DNA from: Ulota crispa
Lineage: Eukaryota > Streptophyta > Bryopsida > Orthotrichales > Orthotrichaceae
Assembly: GCA_963920765.1 (NCBI GenBank)
Contig: OY987248.1
Location: forward strand, 18,200,539-18,264,538
Direction of reading: 5' to 3'
DNA: 64,000 nucleotides
Every line of letters begins with the position of its first letter. The first letter of the stretch is position 1. Shown here in pieces: positions 49,501 to 61,153 of the stretch. The notes beneath the pieces were generated by a model. That model had not been told where the DNA came from, searched no databases, and was given only the letters and a program-made list of their open reading frames with translations. A program made the position numbers and the translations under genes.

Positions 49501-51198
49501 ATAAATCTGCCATCACGAAAGATAACCACGTCATTTGAAAACACTGCATTCTCATAATAATCCTCTGATAAAAACGAAATTCCAGCTATTACAAGCAGTG
49601 GTTCATGAACTGGAGATCTTAGAAACTAGAGGAGTGGACAGTACCGTCACAAAAATGGCTCCACTCAATCCCACCTCGGCTTTCAAAACACCCATGACAG
49701 TTCCTCGATGCTCTTGGAAGTTCCGTAAACTGTGCCACTCCAAAACACCTCTCCATAAGATTTTGAGGGTCAAAACACTTCCAGGCTTATTAAATCTTCA
49801 AAGTAAAGCTTCTGCCTAACCCTTGATATTAGGGTTTACATTAACAGTGAGCAACATAAAGATCAAAGGCTTTTGCGTCATTCTAATGAAAGTATCAGGA
49901 GAGTAGGTTTACTTGGTGCCAATGCAAGCTGCGTCCATCCAACTATCACCACCCACGCCAATGCCAATTGAGGTACACAGCTACTCTTCCCAAGTTCCCG
50001 AGCCATGACCACATGTCCAAAGTGAGAATTTATCTTTTTTTTTAACAACGATGTTATGAGCAATCTGAGCACTTGGCTTTCTCTTCACTCTAAGATCTGC
50101 TAGAAGTAAAGAATGAGCTCACCAGCCAAAAAGGTGGCACTATTCTTCTTGTTATAGTCAGAAATACCTGAACCCAACAACCCCCCTCTTTCCATCAGTT
50201 GCATGAGCACCAACACATTTAAACCAAACCAGCCATATTCATTAGTTTTAAGAGTGGATATGATATACTTACAGTTGTGTAGCCAATAAAATGAAGCACG
50301 GCGCCAATTGAGACTGTGACAAAAGGAGGATACAGGCTGTAAAGAAGGCCGCCCACAATGCCTAGTGATTGTCCAAAATCCTTTGCAGCGCCGATGTCGT
50401 CAACTTGCACTTGCGTATACTGAAGCACCTCTTTGACGTGTTCACTATAAACCGCGTATGTATACGTCAATCCTCCACATGCCTATAGCCACAAAACAGT
50501 GAAGCAAAGTTACAAGGTTTTGCAAATAAACATTAGAATTCTCAACAGAATTCACATAATATACTCCCTCTGTCCCTCTAAAAAGCTCCAAATCAGACAC
50601 ATGTCTTGTACCACTAAAAAGCTCCCTTTTGCTGATTTCAAATGCTGAGAAGGCGTTTGATCTCATGGGAGTAAGTTAAGCAATTAAATAGCATTCCTTT
50701 CCTAGCAAGCTTGGCCTTGCCCATATGAGGTACCATTGTTGCTACTAATCTTTAAATCATCAATAATGAGGAGCTGGCAGCATGCACAAATAGGGTACTT
50801 TTTGCATGGAATTTGGGTGCCCAAACCGCGACATCAAAGCTGGAAATTTTGCATACATTTAGTAGATGGTATATTGTGTCACTAGCACAAAGACTAAAAA
50901 CACGGTTAATCCTTCACAAGGAAGCTTTTTGGACGTTTCTAAAGGAACAGAGGGATTAGTAAGTAAAATTTGATCTGAAAGAGCTTGGCTCTTGCATCCA
51001 TAATGGTCTCCTTGCAGCTCAAAATTTAAGAAAAGATCCAAAAAACACACTCACACATGTTGGTTAAAAAAGCTTAAAGTAACACAACTAGTATCCTCTA
51101 ACTTATACAAAAAGCTGGATTATTTGAGTAAGGTAATCTTGGTTTCTTACCTGAATGGCCATGGCTGCCGCCAGGCCTGCCCACCGATCAATCCACAT
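46573..51198 (-). CDS. NFD4/nodulin-like major facilitator superfamily transporter
   Basis: A membrane transporter of the plant NUCLEAR FUSION DEFECTIVE 4/nodulin-like MFS family; substrate unknown. Fifteen exons splice in phase: 51198-51151, 50482-50273, 50167-50123, 49985-49913, 49748-49645, 49506-49339, 49194-49144, 48966-48874, 48721-48589, 48472-48298, 48126-48060, 47911-47826, 47549-47446, 47252-47123, 46864-46573, giving 592 aa. Family landmarks in order: MWIDRWAGLAAAMAIQ, GLTYTYAVYSEHVKEVL, KDFGQSLGIVGGLLYSL, RNFQEHRGTVMGVLKAEVGL, IYKAFIRPD, a charged central loop (THNTEDEEQAPLKGE), MMGPGCGLAVINNLSQ, WSCFGRLIAG, GLAYGAFWSLIPCIASEIFG, and VGAYLLSAKVVGELYDRE. Two blocks of hydrophobic helices, about 12 in all, flank the central loop. 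The acceptors of the fourth and fifth exons (49985, 49748) are weak and were chosen by phase and homology. Intron 1 carries a Stowaway MITE. Confidence 0.9.
50564..50956. mobile_element. Stowaway-type MITE in intron 1 of the MFS gene
   Basis: Starts CTCCCTCTGTCCCTCT after TA and ends, inverted, with the less perfect ATCCCTCTGTTCCTTT before TA. This is the classic Stowaway (Tc1/mariner) terminus. The interior is inverted relative to the copy at 56866-57281. Confidence 0.85.
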
Positions 51199-52165
51199 GA
51201 CTGATTTTCCTTACTGCTCTCGTCTCATAAGGCTAAGCTTCTCTTCGAATCCGTTTCTTCAACATGAGCTCCATAATCTAATGATTTCCTGAAGCAAATG
51301 AGTGTAAATCCATCCGGATTACAAGCTTATCATTCACCCTAAACTGGCTACCTTTTCAAAACTGAGCTTGACAAATTGTTGACAAAGCTAAGCAAGACAT
51401 GGGCCCCTCCGCCGCCATGAAACTCAACTTTAAATCCCATGCAACCCCAAAAAAATTCCTTAAAACGCTTGAAATCATTGAGCTGACTGAGTCATAAGAT
51501 CCGGATTACCTTGTGATTCAAATGGCGAAGGCTGCCACACCGAATGAGTGAGCTAGCACCTCTCAAATCTCTCTCCTTGCAAGTTTCTGTAACTCAAACA
51601 TAAGTAGAGGGTTGAGTGACGCCTTCAAGGGACTGTAGAAAGCCTTTTGCAAATGAGAAGAAGCGCCATTTGTGCGTCCATCTTTGCCAAAGAATCTGGA
51701 AGGTTTGTTTTCAGGTGGGGTCCCTGATTCCAGATCGTGAAATTTCTATTTCTGATTCAGCAGCAACTTTTGCTAAGATTCAAGCAGGAGAGTACCCTCA
51801 CCATCGCTCATTTCACTAGGGAAACTGAGTCACTTGGGAGTGGAGTCAGTGGACTAATGAGGCCATTGATTAGATATTTTTAGTGACGAAGGTCGAAGGG
51901 CAAGTGATGTGCGAGAAGGGAGTCAAGGGACGCGTTTGAGAGGTTCCGGTGGGTGGACTTCTCGGAGGAGTTTGAGATTTGGAGCTCCGTCGAAAGCAGC
52001 TACGTGTCGGCAGTTGTGTCGCGACAGGTGCTCATCGCTGATGGGTTGTCGGTGAGAATGTGACCTCTGCCTAACTTACTGCTTTGCTGCAATGAGGGTC
52101 CTTTTCTAAGTGTCTTTTCAAAATTATTCAAAATTACACTAAACATTGCATTTAGGTTGCTTTAA
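51199..52165. other. Upstream region of the MFS gene
   Basis: Balanced composition, so probably promoter and 5' UTR. On the plus strand, about 51926-52050 reads as an exon-like stretch (FRWVDFSEEFEIWSSVESSY and onward) ending at GGGTTGTCG before GTGAGA, a fair splice donor, but no upstream start or downstream exon was found. Confidence 0.4.
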
Positions 52166-52839
52166 CCCTTAACCCAAAAATCATTCCCGGCAAATACACT
52201 AGGCCAGTGTATCCGTGGGTATACCCAGGTACTTAATTACGGGTTAAAAGATGTTGCTGGTATTGTATATACTCTCCTCTGTTGTATATGGATGGGGTAT
52301 TTGAGTAGCACGTGAATCCCATTGAAGGTGTAAATTTTAAGCCAAGTCGTAAACGTACTACCGCTTAACTAAGATTTTTTGGAGAATTTTTAACATTTGT
52401 CATAGAGTCATTTCTTCAAGTACTAAAAAATCATTGTATGAGTACATACAACACTTTTGGTAGGCAATATCCTTCAAGGGTTAACTATTTTGTTGCTTTA
52501 TCTTGGAAAATTACCTCATGACTTATCACTTGGCCACATGTAACTCTCTATAAATTTGAATCTCACATGGTTTATGACTTAGGAGCTATTAGTATGTTGT
52601 TCTAGAGTTTTGTTGTTGTTGCTAAACCTTTTAATTTTCTTATTTTAGTGTTTATTGATGAATCTTACTATAGCAACATTACATATTTAAATAGTGTTAA
52701 ATGTCAAGGACTTAGTGTGGGGCGATCTAAATGCAATGTAGCTCAAGTGGCTAAAACTGAACTAAAAAAAAAACTAAACTAAATATTGCATTTAGGCTGC
52801 CCCACACTAATTTCTTCACATTTTACACTATATAAATAT
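52166..52839. other. Intergenic DNA with small TTAA-ended repeats
   Basis: Two short units bounded by TTAA with CCC-like ends, at about 52164-52246 and 52373-52485, may be remnants of piggyBac-type MITEs. No gene seen. Confidence 0.4.
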
Positions 52840-53793
52840 TTAACCTCTAAAGGTCCAAGCCCTTTTTTTGTGAAAGTCACTAAAAACTGCCACTTTTGGG
52901 GGAAAAAGTAGAATGGTAGGATTTTTTTTTTTTTTAAGAAATCCAACCATAAGATCTTGCCCTAGACTATGGGAGGTACTTGTGGGAAAAAAATCAAGTC
53001 ATTCTAGATGTAGAGGAGTGAGATATTGACATCTAAAGTGAAAAAAAAGTTTTTTCTGTATTGCCCAAAAATTCCAGAAGCCTTTGACGGCTCCTATATC
53101 AAAAAAATTGCTCTACGCAAAGTTGAGGTTTATTTTTTCCATGTAGAAGACCAAGTAAGGTAAGTGTGGGAGAATTCTCAAATGAATTGGAGGTGTGAAT
53201 CATACTTTGTAAAATCTTGCAATGCTGTAAGGCCATGAAATTTGCATATACACTAGGCAAAACTAGAGAATCTATGTAAAATTTAGAAGTGTGAGTTACT
53301 TTGATCCAAATGGTAAAAACCAAGGAGTCTTAGTCTACTACAACTTGGAAAAAATAAAAGTCAAAAAACAAATACACAAAGAGATCAAAGAAGTAAAGCA
53401 CCAAATTTTACAAGGGGAAAAGAAATGGAGGTTTGGGAGTCCCACACCTACTTGCAAAAGAAAACTTCTCATAACTTTGATCTCATCAATGAGAATTAAA
53501 TGATTCAAAACTTCCCACGTACATAAAAATCTAAAGAACCAATTTCAACTTTTTATTTTAAAGAAACAAAAAAATTTCTTTTTGGGCTTCTTGATTTTCC
53601 CATGTTTTTTAGTTATTCATGCATAACTTCTTTAATAAATGTCGGAATGAAGAAAAAAATAGATGCCTAAGCAAATCTTTGAATTCTCCACTTTCAATAA
53701 AGTTTCAAAAAATCACATAAAATAGTTTAGTTGTAGGTACATGCCCAAACCCCACTTGGCCCTCAAGGGACCACTTGGGCCTTTAGGGGTTAA
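52840..53793. mobile_element. 946-bp piggyBac-type MITE
   Basis: TTAA at 52840-52843 and 53790-53793; ends CCTCTAAAGGTCCAAGCCC and, inverted, CCCCTAAAGGCCCAAGTGG. Same orientation and strongly similar to 13212-14189. Confidence 0.9.
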
Positions 53794-55857
53794 TATTTAT
53801 TGATACCACTGTGATTTTCATCAATAAATCATAAATATTGTAATAAATAAAATTTATAGGGATTGGCAACAACAATAAAGTTGCAAAAATAAATAATTAA
53901 TGATGTCCATGTTGTAAACCATGCAAATTCTTGTTATATGAAGAGTTGCATGGACCTTTAACCCCTGAGCACCTTAGTGCCTCATATATCGCCTACCACA
54001 ATTTCAAAGCCTTGTTTGAGGCACTGGATCTAACTTTTTGATCTTGCTATAAACTACAATTAGGAATGCATTCAAGTTGTCCATGCTAATGGAGTAATGG
54101 CAAGGAAACCCAAATGTTGTACAAGTGCTGCAAGAGATTTGATTGGGTGAAACACCGCACAGGGCGTGGTGGCAAGCAACATTTCATAAGCTGCAACTAG
54201 TCAATATCCCTTGCAAGCTTCCTCGTGTAAGTTTTGTGGTAGTAGGAAAGTTGTTGGCAAGGGTTCTAGCATGTTCTAGACCCTTATTATGGCAATCGTC
54301 ACTACTTGTGTCGGTCATTGTTTTCCCCGCAATAGCAATTTGAAACCCTAAAACGTGACATAAAAAGAAGTGCAATCTTCAATAATTTACAAATGTGTGC
54401 ATTCACATCTAATCTTGTTGCTCACAAAATTTGGGATGAATCCAAGGCTTATAGAATTTTGTAAAAATCATCAAATAGCAACTACCTACCAAAAATGAGA
54501 TTTTGTCATCACTTGTTGTTTGATCAAATGTTACAATTTCCCATCCCCGCAGTGAATTGTTCCCAAAGTTTGCAAGCCATTTTCTAAGTGGGTGTTCCAC
54601 TATTTTCAATGATCACTTTTTGTGAATCATCCAATTAACCTAGATACAAGGCGTCAAAGTTGTCGGTCTCCCAAAAACCTTATTTTTGGTGAAAACAATA
54701 TGAACGCTCAAAGATTAAGTAGCCAAGCATTAAGTAACTTTTCAAGATAAGGCAACCTAATTGTTGAGGCAACCCAATTGCATTATTCAATTTACTAAAT
54801 GTACTAAAATTTAAATTTTCAAAATTTGGGATTGTGATACTTTTTATGTTTCAAGTGCATTAGGTTTTGTTGTGCTGTCCTTGGGTTTGGCAAGACTTTG
54901 TTCCTATGTGCCTCTTGCATGAGCATTGCTATTGATTCCATTGTTTTAGTTGTGACCAGTCATGTCCATAGTCCGGGGAGGTTTTTATAAAAAACTTGGG
55001 ACATTTCTAAAGTTTTGTTGAGTCTACTCGGTTATTTTTTAATTAATTGGTCATGTCCTTGACATGTATTTTTTGGTTGGTCAATAAACTCTCAAATTCA
55101 CTCGGTTGATTTTCTGAGCTCTGTGCTATTAAAACTCAAATGTAATATATCAGTTTTTTTTCTTCTTACAAATGTTGTAGAAAGATCCACTACAATGGAA
55201 CAATCAATTTGGACATTTTTTGTCATTTATACGTGCTGGTTTGGACATTTTTTTTGGTTAGTGCAGACACTTTTTGTCATTTTAGACACATTTGGTCAAT
55301 TTGGACATGTCAATTTGGACAATTTTTCTTGGATATATATCCATCTTTTCTTTTTCCAATGCATGACACATCAGACCACGGTTGTGATCAAGGGAACAAC
55401 AACCTAATGACTAAGTTGGGCCCAGTCAATGCCAACTTCTTTTTACTTTGAAGGAATTTATTGTTGACTTCTTTTATTTAAAAAGCCTTGACTAGACTTG
55501 AGGCAAGTTCAATTATCTTGATATCAAAATTTTAACCTTCAAAAAAAAAATTTGGATTATAAATTGAAAATCCACACATTTTTTAGAGTCTATTTAACTT
55601 AGTAAGTTACTGCCAGTTGAGAGTGCACTTTGGGTGCATTCGGATTCATTCGGATTTCAGGGTTTGGCCCCCGACTCTGTTTTCCACTAAAACCCTTTAG
55701 GGTTTACCTCCAATCTCAATCTCTTCACGTTGCCAGTGGGAAAGGGAAGCTGGCGTTACATCAAAATAGACAGAAACCTAGCATATCCAGAAACATCTCC
55801 GAATCCAGCTTGATTGCGGAGAAGAGATCAGTTGTAAGCCTGGTAAGAGGCAGTGCG
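53794..55857. other. Intergenic DNA upstream of the PAC1-like gene
   Basis: No gene seen. A TTAACCCCTGAGCACC motif at 53958 looks like a solo piggyBac-type end. Around 55200-55330 the phrase TTTGGACA recurs in a T-rich run. The stretch 55620-55857 is probably promoter and 5' UTR of the gene that follows. Confidence 0.5.
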
Positions 55858-58673
55858 ATGGAGGTGGGGAAGAAGGTCGTGGTGTTGTACGATGCAGGCA
55901 AATGTGGTGTCACTCACTTCGCAGAGGCGCTTGGTTCGCAATCTGCATCATCGCTGCAGCGTGTGTGAGTTCGATGACCCTTTGTGTTGTTCTGCTCCAT
56001 TGCATTTCCCATTCGCCTTTGTGATTGCGTGCAATCGATCGAGCTTATGCAATTTAGGGTTTGTCCAATTATAATTGTCCTTGTGCAGCGTGTGTGAGCT
56101 TCGATGGCCCTTTCTGTGTTGTTCTGCTCCATCGCATTTCCCATCCGTCTTTGTGATTGCTTACAATCGAGCGAGCTTATGCAATTTAGGGTTTGTACAA
56201 TTATAAGTGTCCTTGTGGAGTTAATTGCTGCAGCGTGTGTGAGCTTTGATGGCCATTTTGGTGTTGCTCTGCTCCATCGCATTTCCCATTCGTCTTTGTA
56301 ATTGCTTGCTTGCGATCGACCGAGCTTATGCAATTTAGGGTTTGTCCAATTATAATTGTCCTTATGCAGTGTGTTTGAGCTTCGATGGCCCGCTTTGTGT
56401 TGTTCTGCTCCATTGCATTTCCCATACGCCTTTGTGATTACTTGCTTGCAATCGATCGAGCTTATGCAATTTAGGGTTTGTCCAATTGTAATTGTCCTTG
56501 TGGAGATAATTGCTCCTTTGCTGACGTACAAACTAAGATTCGTGCGCCTCATGTAAAAACCTTGCTAGTTCAAATGTTCAGTTAAGAATTGCGCACAATT
56601 TAAAAACTGAGTGCAACTATTGATTGCTTCATCGTTTTATACCTCAGTGTTCTGGTTTTAGGTGCCGATATACAACTTTCTCGACATGATCTAAAGTTGC
56701 TGGATTACTTCCATTGCTTGCAGTGTATCGAGCTGTCCATGGAAGGATTCAAGCGGAGAAGGAAAATCCTTAAGTGAGATTGTTCACTTCAAGGATCATG
56801 CTGGCGTGACACAGGTACCCCTTTTTTTCTGTTCAAAATTTTCTGAGTTAGGGTTTAGAATATCACTCCCTCTGTTCCTCTAAAAACTTCCAAAAAGCAT
56901 TCTTGCAAAGGATTAACTGTGTTTTTACTGTTTGTGCTAGTGACACATGCATTATAGAATCAATATACCATCTACCAAATTTATGCAAAATCTTCAGCTT
57001 TGATGTCACAGTTTGGGCATCCAAATTCCATGCAGAAACTACCATATTTGTACATGCTGTCAGCTCCTCATTGTTGATGATTTAAAGATTAGTAGCAACA
57101 ATGGTACCTCATATGGGCAAGGCCAAGCTTGCTAGGAGAGGAATGCTCTCTAATCGCTTAATTTGCCCCCATGAGATCATTGGACATGACAAACGCTTTC
57201 TCAGCAATTAAAATTAGCAAAAGGGAGCTTTTTAGTGGTATAACTTGTCTGATTTGGAGCTTTTTAGAGGGACAGAGGGAGTATTTTACTTTGACCTTGT
57301 TGAGTTGTGTAGAGCTCTGTTTGGTTAGCTTTGTTCTATTTTGCCTTCATATAATGTCCTTTTTTTTTAATGTGCAGGTGTCTTTGGTAGTAATTCGTCA
57401 GGAAGTCCCTCCATCAGATTGTGCTCGAGTTGTACACGAGCTTTTCCAGTACCTTTTATCAAGTGCACCAATCCAATCACCTGACTTCCGCATCTTACTT
57501 CCTGCGGTGTCTCGAATGCCGGGATCTACTGTTGAAGTGGAGAATGTTAAGATTTACACGGCATTTTTGAATTATAATCCTGAAAAGACAGCAGCGTTGG
57601 ACCATCTGCCGAAGCTACCTTCGACCTTTACATTGCGAGATGGAATTCTGGCATACCTGGTTCATTACGCGCACGCTACGGGTTTGCCAACGCAGTTGTT
57701 GGTAGGTCCAGGTTCTCAAGGTGTGGCTGCGTCGAACAGTGACACTATCGAGGTACTGCTTAAAAAAACAAGATGTGCTGCTATTTGCTTAGCTTTTGAT
57801 GTGATGGTCCTGAGAGCAATCCGCTCTTTGGACTTGTCTTTGTGTCTCCACTAAAGTCCATTGCAATGGCGTTCATTTTCAAAGCTATTGGAAATGCTCA
57901 TTAGATTGTAGGGAAAATGCCATGGATACCCCTGAAGTTTGCAATATTTACATAGAGACCCCTGCTTTTTCAGAAATTACACAAATACCCTTGGACCATG
58001 ATTTTTAGGCATTTATTTGTTGTGCTCGTACTTCCTTCGTGACCAATGTTGAAGAAGGGAATGTAATGAAACAAAAAAGAAGCAACATGCGCACAAAGGA
58101 AGAAGGGAAGTGGCAAGCACAACAAAAACGCTTGAAAATTTTGGTCCAAGGGTATTTGCGTAATTTCTGAAAAAGCATGGGTATCTATGTAAATATTGCA
58201 AACTTCAGGGGTATCCATTAAATTTTCCCTAAATTGTATCCTTTCATGTCAATTATCTTCCAAGTGCTCAAGCTAGAAATTATAAACCCCCATTTTGGAA
58301 GCTAATTGTTGATCATAATAGCATTTGTAACAGAGCATCTATCACTTAAAAAGATAGGTTATGGTTTCCTCTCCGTTGGTACATTTCTGTTACCCTCCTC
58401 AAACCTTCCTAAATTTCAACTGTCTATGGATTTGGAATTGGCCATGTTGATTTTTGTTTTGATATTTTTTACTGGTAATTGCTCATGAACCAGACTTGAT
58501 GTTGCTTGTTATATGAATGTTTTTTCATGTTTTTGCAGGTATTATATACTCTTGGGGATGTTGTTGGAAAGCAGGTAGGGCTTGCTTTTTCGAAGCAAAA
58601 GCTTGACAAAGTTGGTAATGCAGCACCAACGCTTGACAGTGTGGAAGATGACTGGCGCAGGTTATATATTTAG
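55858..58673 (+). CDS. Proteasome-assembly-chaperone-1-like protein (tentative)
   Basis: Four exons, 55858-55964, 56724-56814, 57378-57752 and 58539-58673, join in phase to give 235 aa with GT-AG introns. The start is the first ATG of the open frame (MEVGKKVVVLYDAGKCGVTH). The chain is cytosolic-looking, with no signal peptide or membrane segment. The order is a beta-rich N-terminal part, VTQVSLVVIRQEVPPSDCAR, a helix ARVVHELFQYLL, then PKLPSTFTLRDGILAYLVHY and HATGLPTQLLVG. The last motifs resemble the PSMG1/PAC1 family pattern, in which a hydrophobic helix is followed by a Pro-containing beta strand. I am confident that it is a real gene, much less so of the name. Introns 1, 2 and 3 carry a tandem repeat, a Stowaway MITE and a long-TIR MITE. 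The final exon ends shortly after DDWRRLYI. Confidence 0.6.
55956..56515. repeat. Four tandem copies (129-145 bp) of the exon 1/intron 1 junction
   Basis: Units begin at 55956, 56085, 56230 and 56366. Each repeats the exon-end word GCAGCGTGTGTGAG or a close variant, then TCGATGGCCC-like, TGCTCCATCGCATTTCCCAT and TTATGCAATTTAGGGTTTGT. The first unit overlaps the true splice donor of the PAC1-like gene, so the later units duplicate a donor-like GTGAG sequence inside the intron. Confidence 0.9.
56866..57281. mobile_element. Stowaway-type MITE in intron 2 of the PAC1-like gene
   Basis: Ends CTCCCTCTGTTCCTCTAAAA and, inverted, CTCCCTCTGTCCCTCTAAAA; TA follows the right end (57282-57283). Interior inverted relative to 50564-50956. 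Confidence 0.9.
57911..58229. mobile_element. 319-bp MITE with TIRs of about 95 bp, in intron 3
   Basis: TA flanks both ends (57909-57910 and 58230-58231). The first and last 95 or so bases (GGGAAAAT, then GGATACCCCTGAAGTTTGCA, AATATTTACATAGA, CTTTTTCAGAAATTAC, CAAATACCCTTGGACCA) are near-perfect inverted repeats, so a transcript would fold into one long hairpin. Confidence 0.88.
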
Positions 58674-60580
58674 TAGATGTGGATTGAGAGACGTGTGTGT
58701 TTCTCCACTTTAAAGTTCAATAGGAAAGCGACTACATTAGGAAATTGAAGTACAGGTGTCATAGAGATACTATCTAGATAGCAATCAGTTTGAGGAAAAG
58801 CAAAACAGGGGTTTATACAGGATAAGCTGGAGGTCATCCATCTTGACGCGTAGTCATAGTCCAAGCAAGCCTTAACTTGTGCATCAATGCAACCATCGAC
58901 TGTATGGATGCTAGGACCTCAAAGATTAGGAGCAGATTTTTTGAAAATTGAGTAAACACAAGGAGTAGTCTACGCCAATCAGAAAGGCAATTACATAAAG
59001 AAGTAAAACAAAAACCCAATTCACCTATATCGTAATGAGTTATGTTCTTTGCAAGAATTTTATTTTCAAGTTGCAAGGTCATCTAGTTGCAATTTAACAA
59101 TGGAACAATGAAGCTATCTACGTTCGTTATCATGTAGATTATGGAAAAATCATTATTTGTTCACTTAAATGTATGTACAGTACAATACAGGTTTATTTAT
59201 ATTTAATGGGATTCATGATATTTGTATGTTAAACATTAGTAGTCAAGTTTTATCTATTTTATGTACATTGGGACTTTTGTCCCATATCGCATCAAAACAC
59301 CATATTCATTAAAATGGGAGATTGGGCACCTCTCAAAATAACCATGTTGATCTCAACTTGAATTGGCAATTTTCATTAAAAGTAGAGTTTTCAATTGAAT
59401 TGACATAAAACTTTCTAATTTTAGGTCAATTTTGAAAAAATTTATTGTAATTTGGCTCAACTTGAGCTATATTGCAATAAAACCTTTCATCAAATTTCCT
59501 TTCAATTACCTCTCAATTCAGTGGAAAATCTCCCATTTTAATGAATATGGTGTTATCAAATGCATCCAATAAATGCAAGATTATTATTAAGCTCTTTGGA
59601 AACATATTTTTCAGTAATAATTGTAAAATTTGTGAGCTTTCAGATTGTGTTTCTTGGAAAGCACAAAAGTTTACTTTATGTCAAAAAGAAGATGTGATTT
59701 GGAGGGAAACCACAACTCCTTTTTGGGACAAAAAAGTACATAGGTAGGGCCATGGGCATCCCAAAAGAAATCAATGATCAAAGAATCTTTTATCCAAAGT
59801 GCACAAAGCATCCTTCAACAAAGATGCTATGCAAAATTGTTCAATTATAAATAAGACATTATGCAAATAGCAACCTTTGTACAAAATGTTGTCATTATTC
59901 ACAACCTAGTGGATCATGTCAAATAACATATTGTTGAGAGAATAACTTCCTCTCACACAAAGCTAATATATTCCTCCTGTGCAAAATGCACCATGAGGTA
60001 GATTTAGTGTTGCATATGGATATGCTACATACCAACAACATTGTGGTAGAAACGCACAACAAGGCATGCAATGACTAGATAGTTATATATGTCCACATCA
60101 AAATCTAAACACACTCATAGGTAATGTTCAATTCATCAAACACAATGCCAAAAATAGAAACAAATGCAAAGATACTACTAAAGCTACAATGACATGGCAT
60201 CATGATGTGGATACCAGCTTATGACATGAAAAATACTACTCTAGTCTTTAAGTGCAATTTTAGGCTATTAAAATTAAAATACCAAAGATTGTTTGTTTAT
60301 TACAACCCATGCTTGGCTAAAATGACTAGTTCCCTCTTCTAAATAGAGAGCTCAATGCTTGTGGCTCTCTCTCAAGTGTGTAACTATTGTGTTTATGCAA
60401 TAGACAAAAGAATATTCTTGTGGTGACGGACTATGTCTATATTAGCTTCACTTGATTCTCTTATGTAAATCCATTAGACACAGCACCAAAATAGCAGCAA
60501 ATGCAAAAATACAACACCAACAATAACAACAAATGCAACGACAGAATGTCAAAGATAGCAATAATGCAAACAAGTGAGTT
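58674..60580. other. AT-rich intergenic DNA, no gene seen
   Basis: No coding frame or element recognised. ATTAAAATGGGAGATTTTCC-like words occur inverted at about 59309 and 59524, possibly the ends of a degenerate MITE of about 235 bp. Confidence 0.45.
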
Positions 60581-61080
60581 ACAACTTGACTTATTCGTAG
60601 AGCACAAAGCAAGTAAGAATGTAATATATATCCTACCAAAACTAGAATTAGCTAACAATTTTATTCATCCCAAAAAGCTAACTTAAGAAAAATCATAATC
60701 CATCCAGAGAATATCCAAATTATTCAGTTTTGAAGCATTGAAATCCACAACTTGACTTATTTGTAGAGCACAAAGCAAGTAAGAATGTAATATATATCCT
60801 ACCAAAACTAGAATTAGCTAACAATTTTATTCATCCCAAAAAGCTAACTTAAGAAAAATCACAATCCATCCAGAGAATATCCAAATTATTCAGTGTTGAA
60901 ACATTGAAATCCACAACTTGACTTATTTGTAGAGCACAAAGCAAGAAAAGAATGTGTTGCATGTGCTACCAAAACTAGAATTAGCTAACAATTTTATTCA
61001 GCCCAAATAGCTTACTTGAGAAAAATCACAATCCATCTAGAGGATATCCAAATTATTCAGTTTTTGAAGCATTGAAATCC
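60581..61080. repeat. Three tandem copies of a 166-bp unit
   Basis: Units start at 60581, 60747 and 60913 with ACAACTTGACTTATT and run to TTCAGTTTTGAAGCATTGAAA. Units 1 and 2 differ at only a few bases; unit 3 diverges more (AATGTGTTGCATGTGCTACC). It lies just past the germin-like stop, so it may form part of that gene's 3' UTR. Confidence 0.93.
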
Positions 61081-61153
61081 TCTCAAAATCCACATCGTAC
61101 AAACCATCCGAGAGTCCACGATCGACAGCCTCAAGGGTCTGGATTTCCCAAGC

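Noticed and set aside
55914..56552. 212-codon minus-strand open frame over the PAC1-like intron
   Set aside because: Produced by the tandem repeats; the same peptide phrases recur at the repeat period, and the plus strand has the spliced gene.
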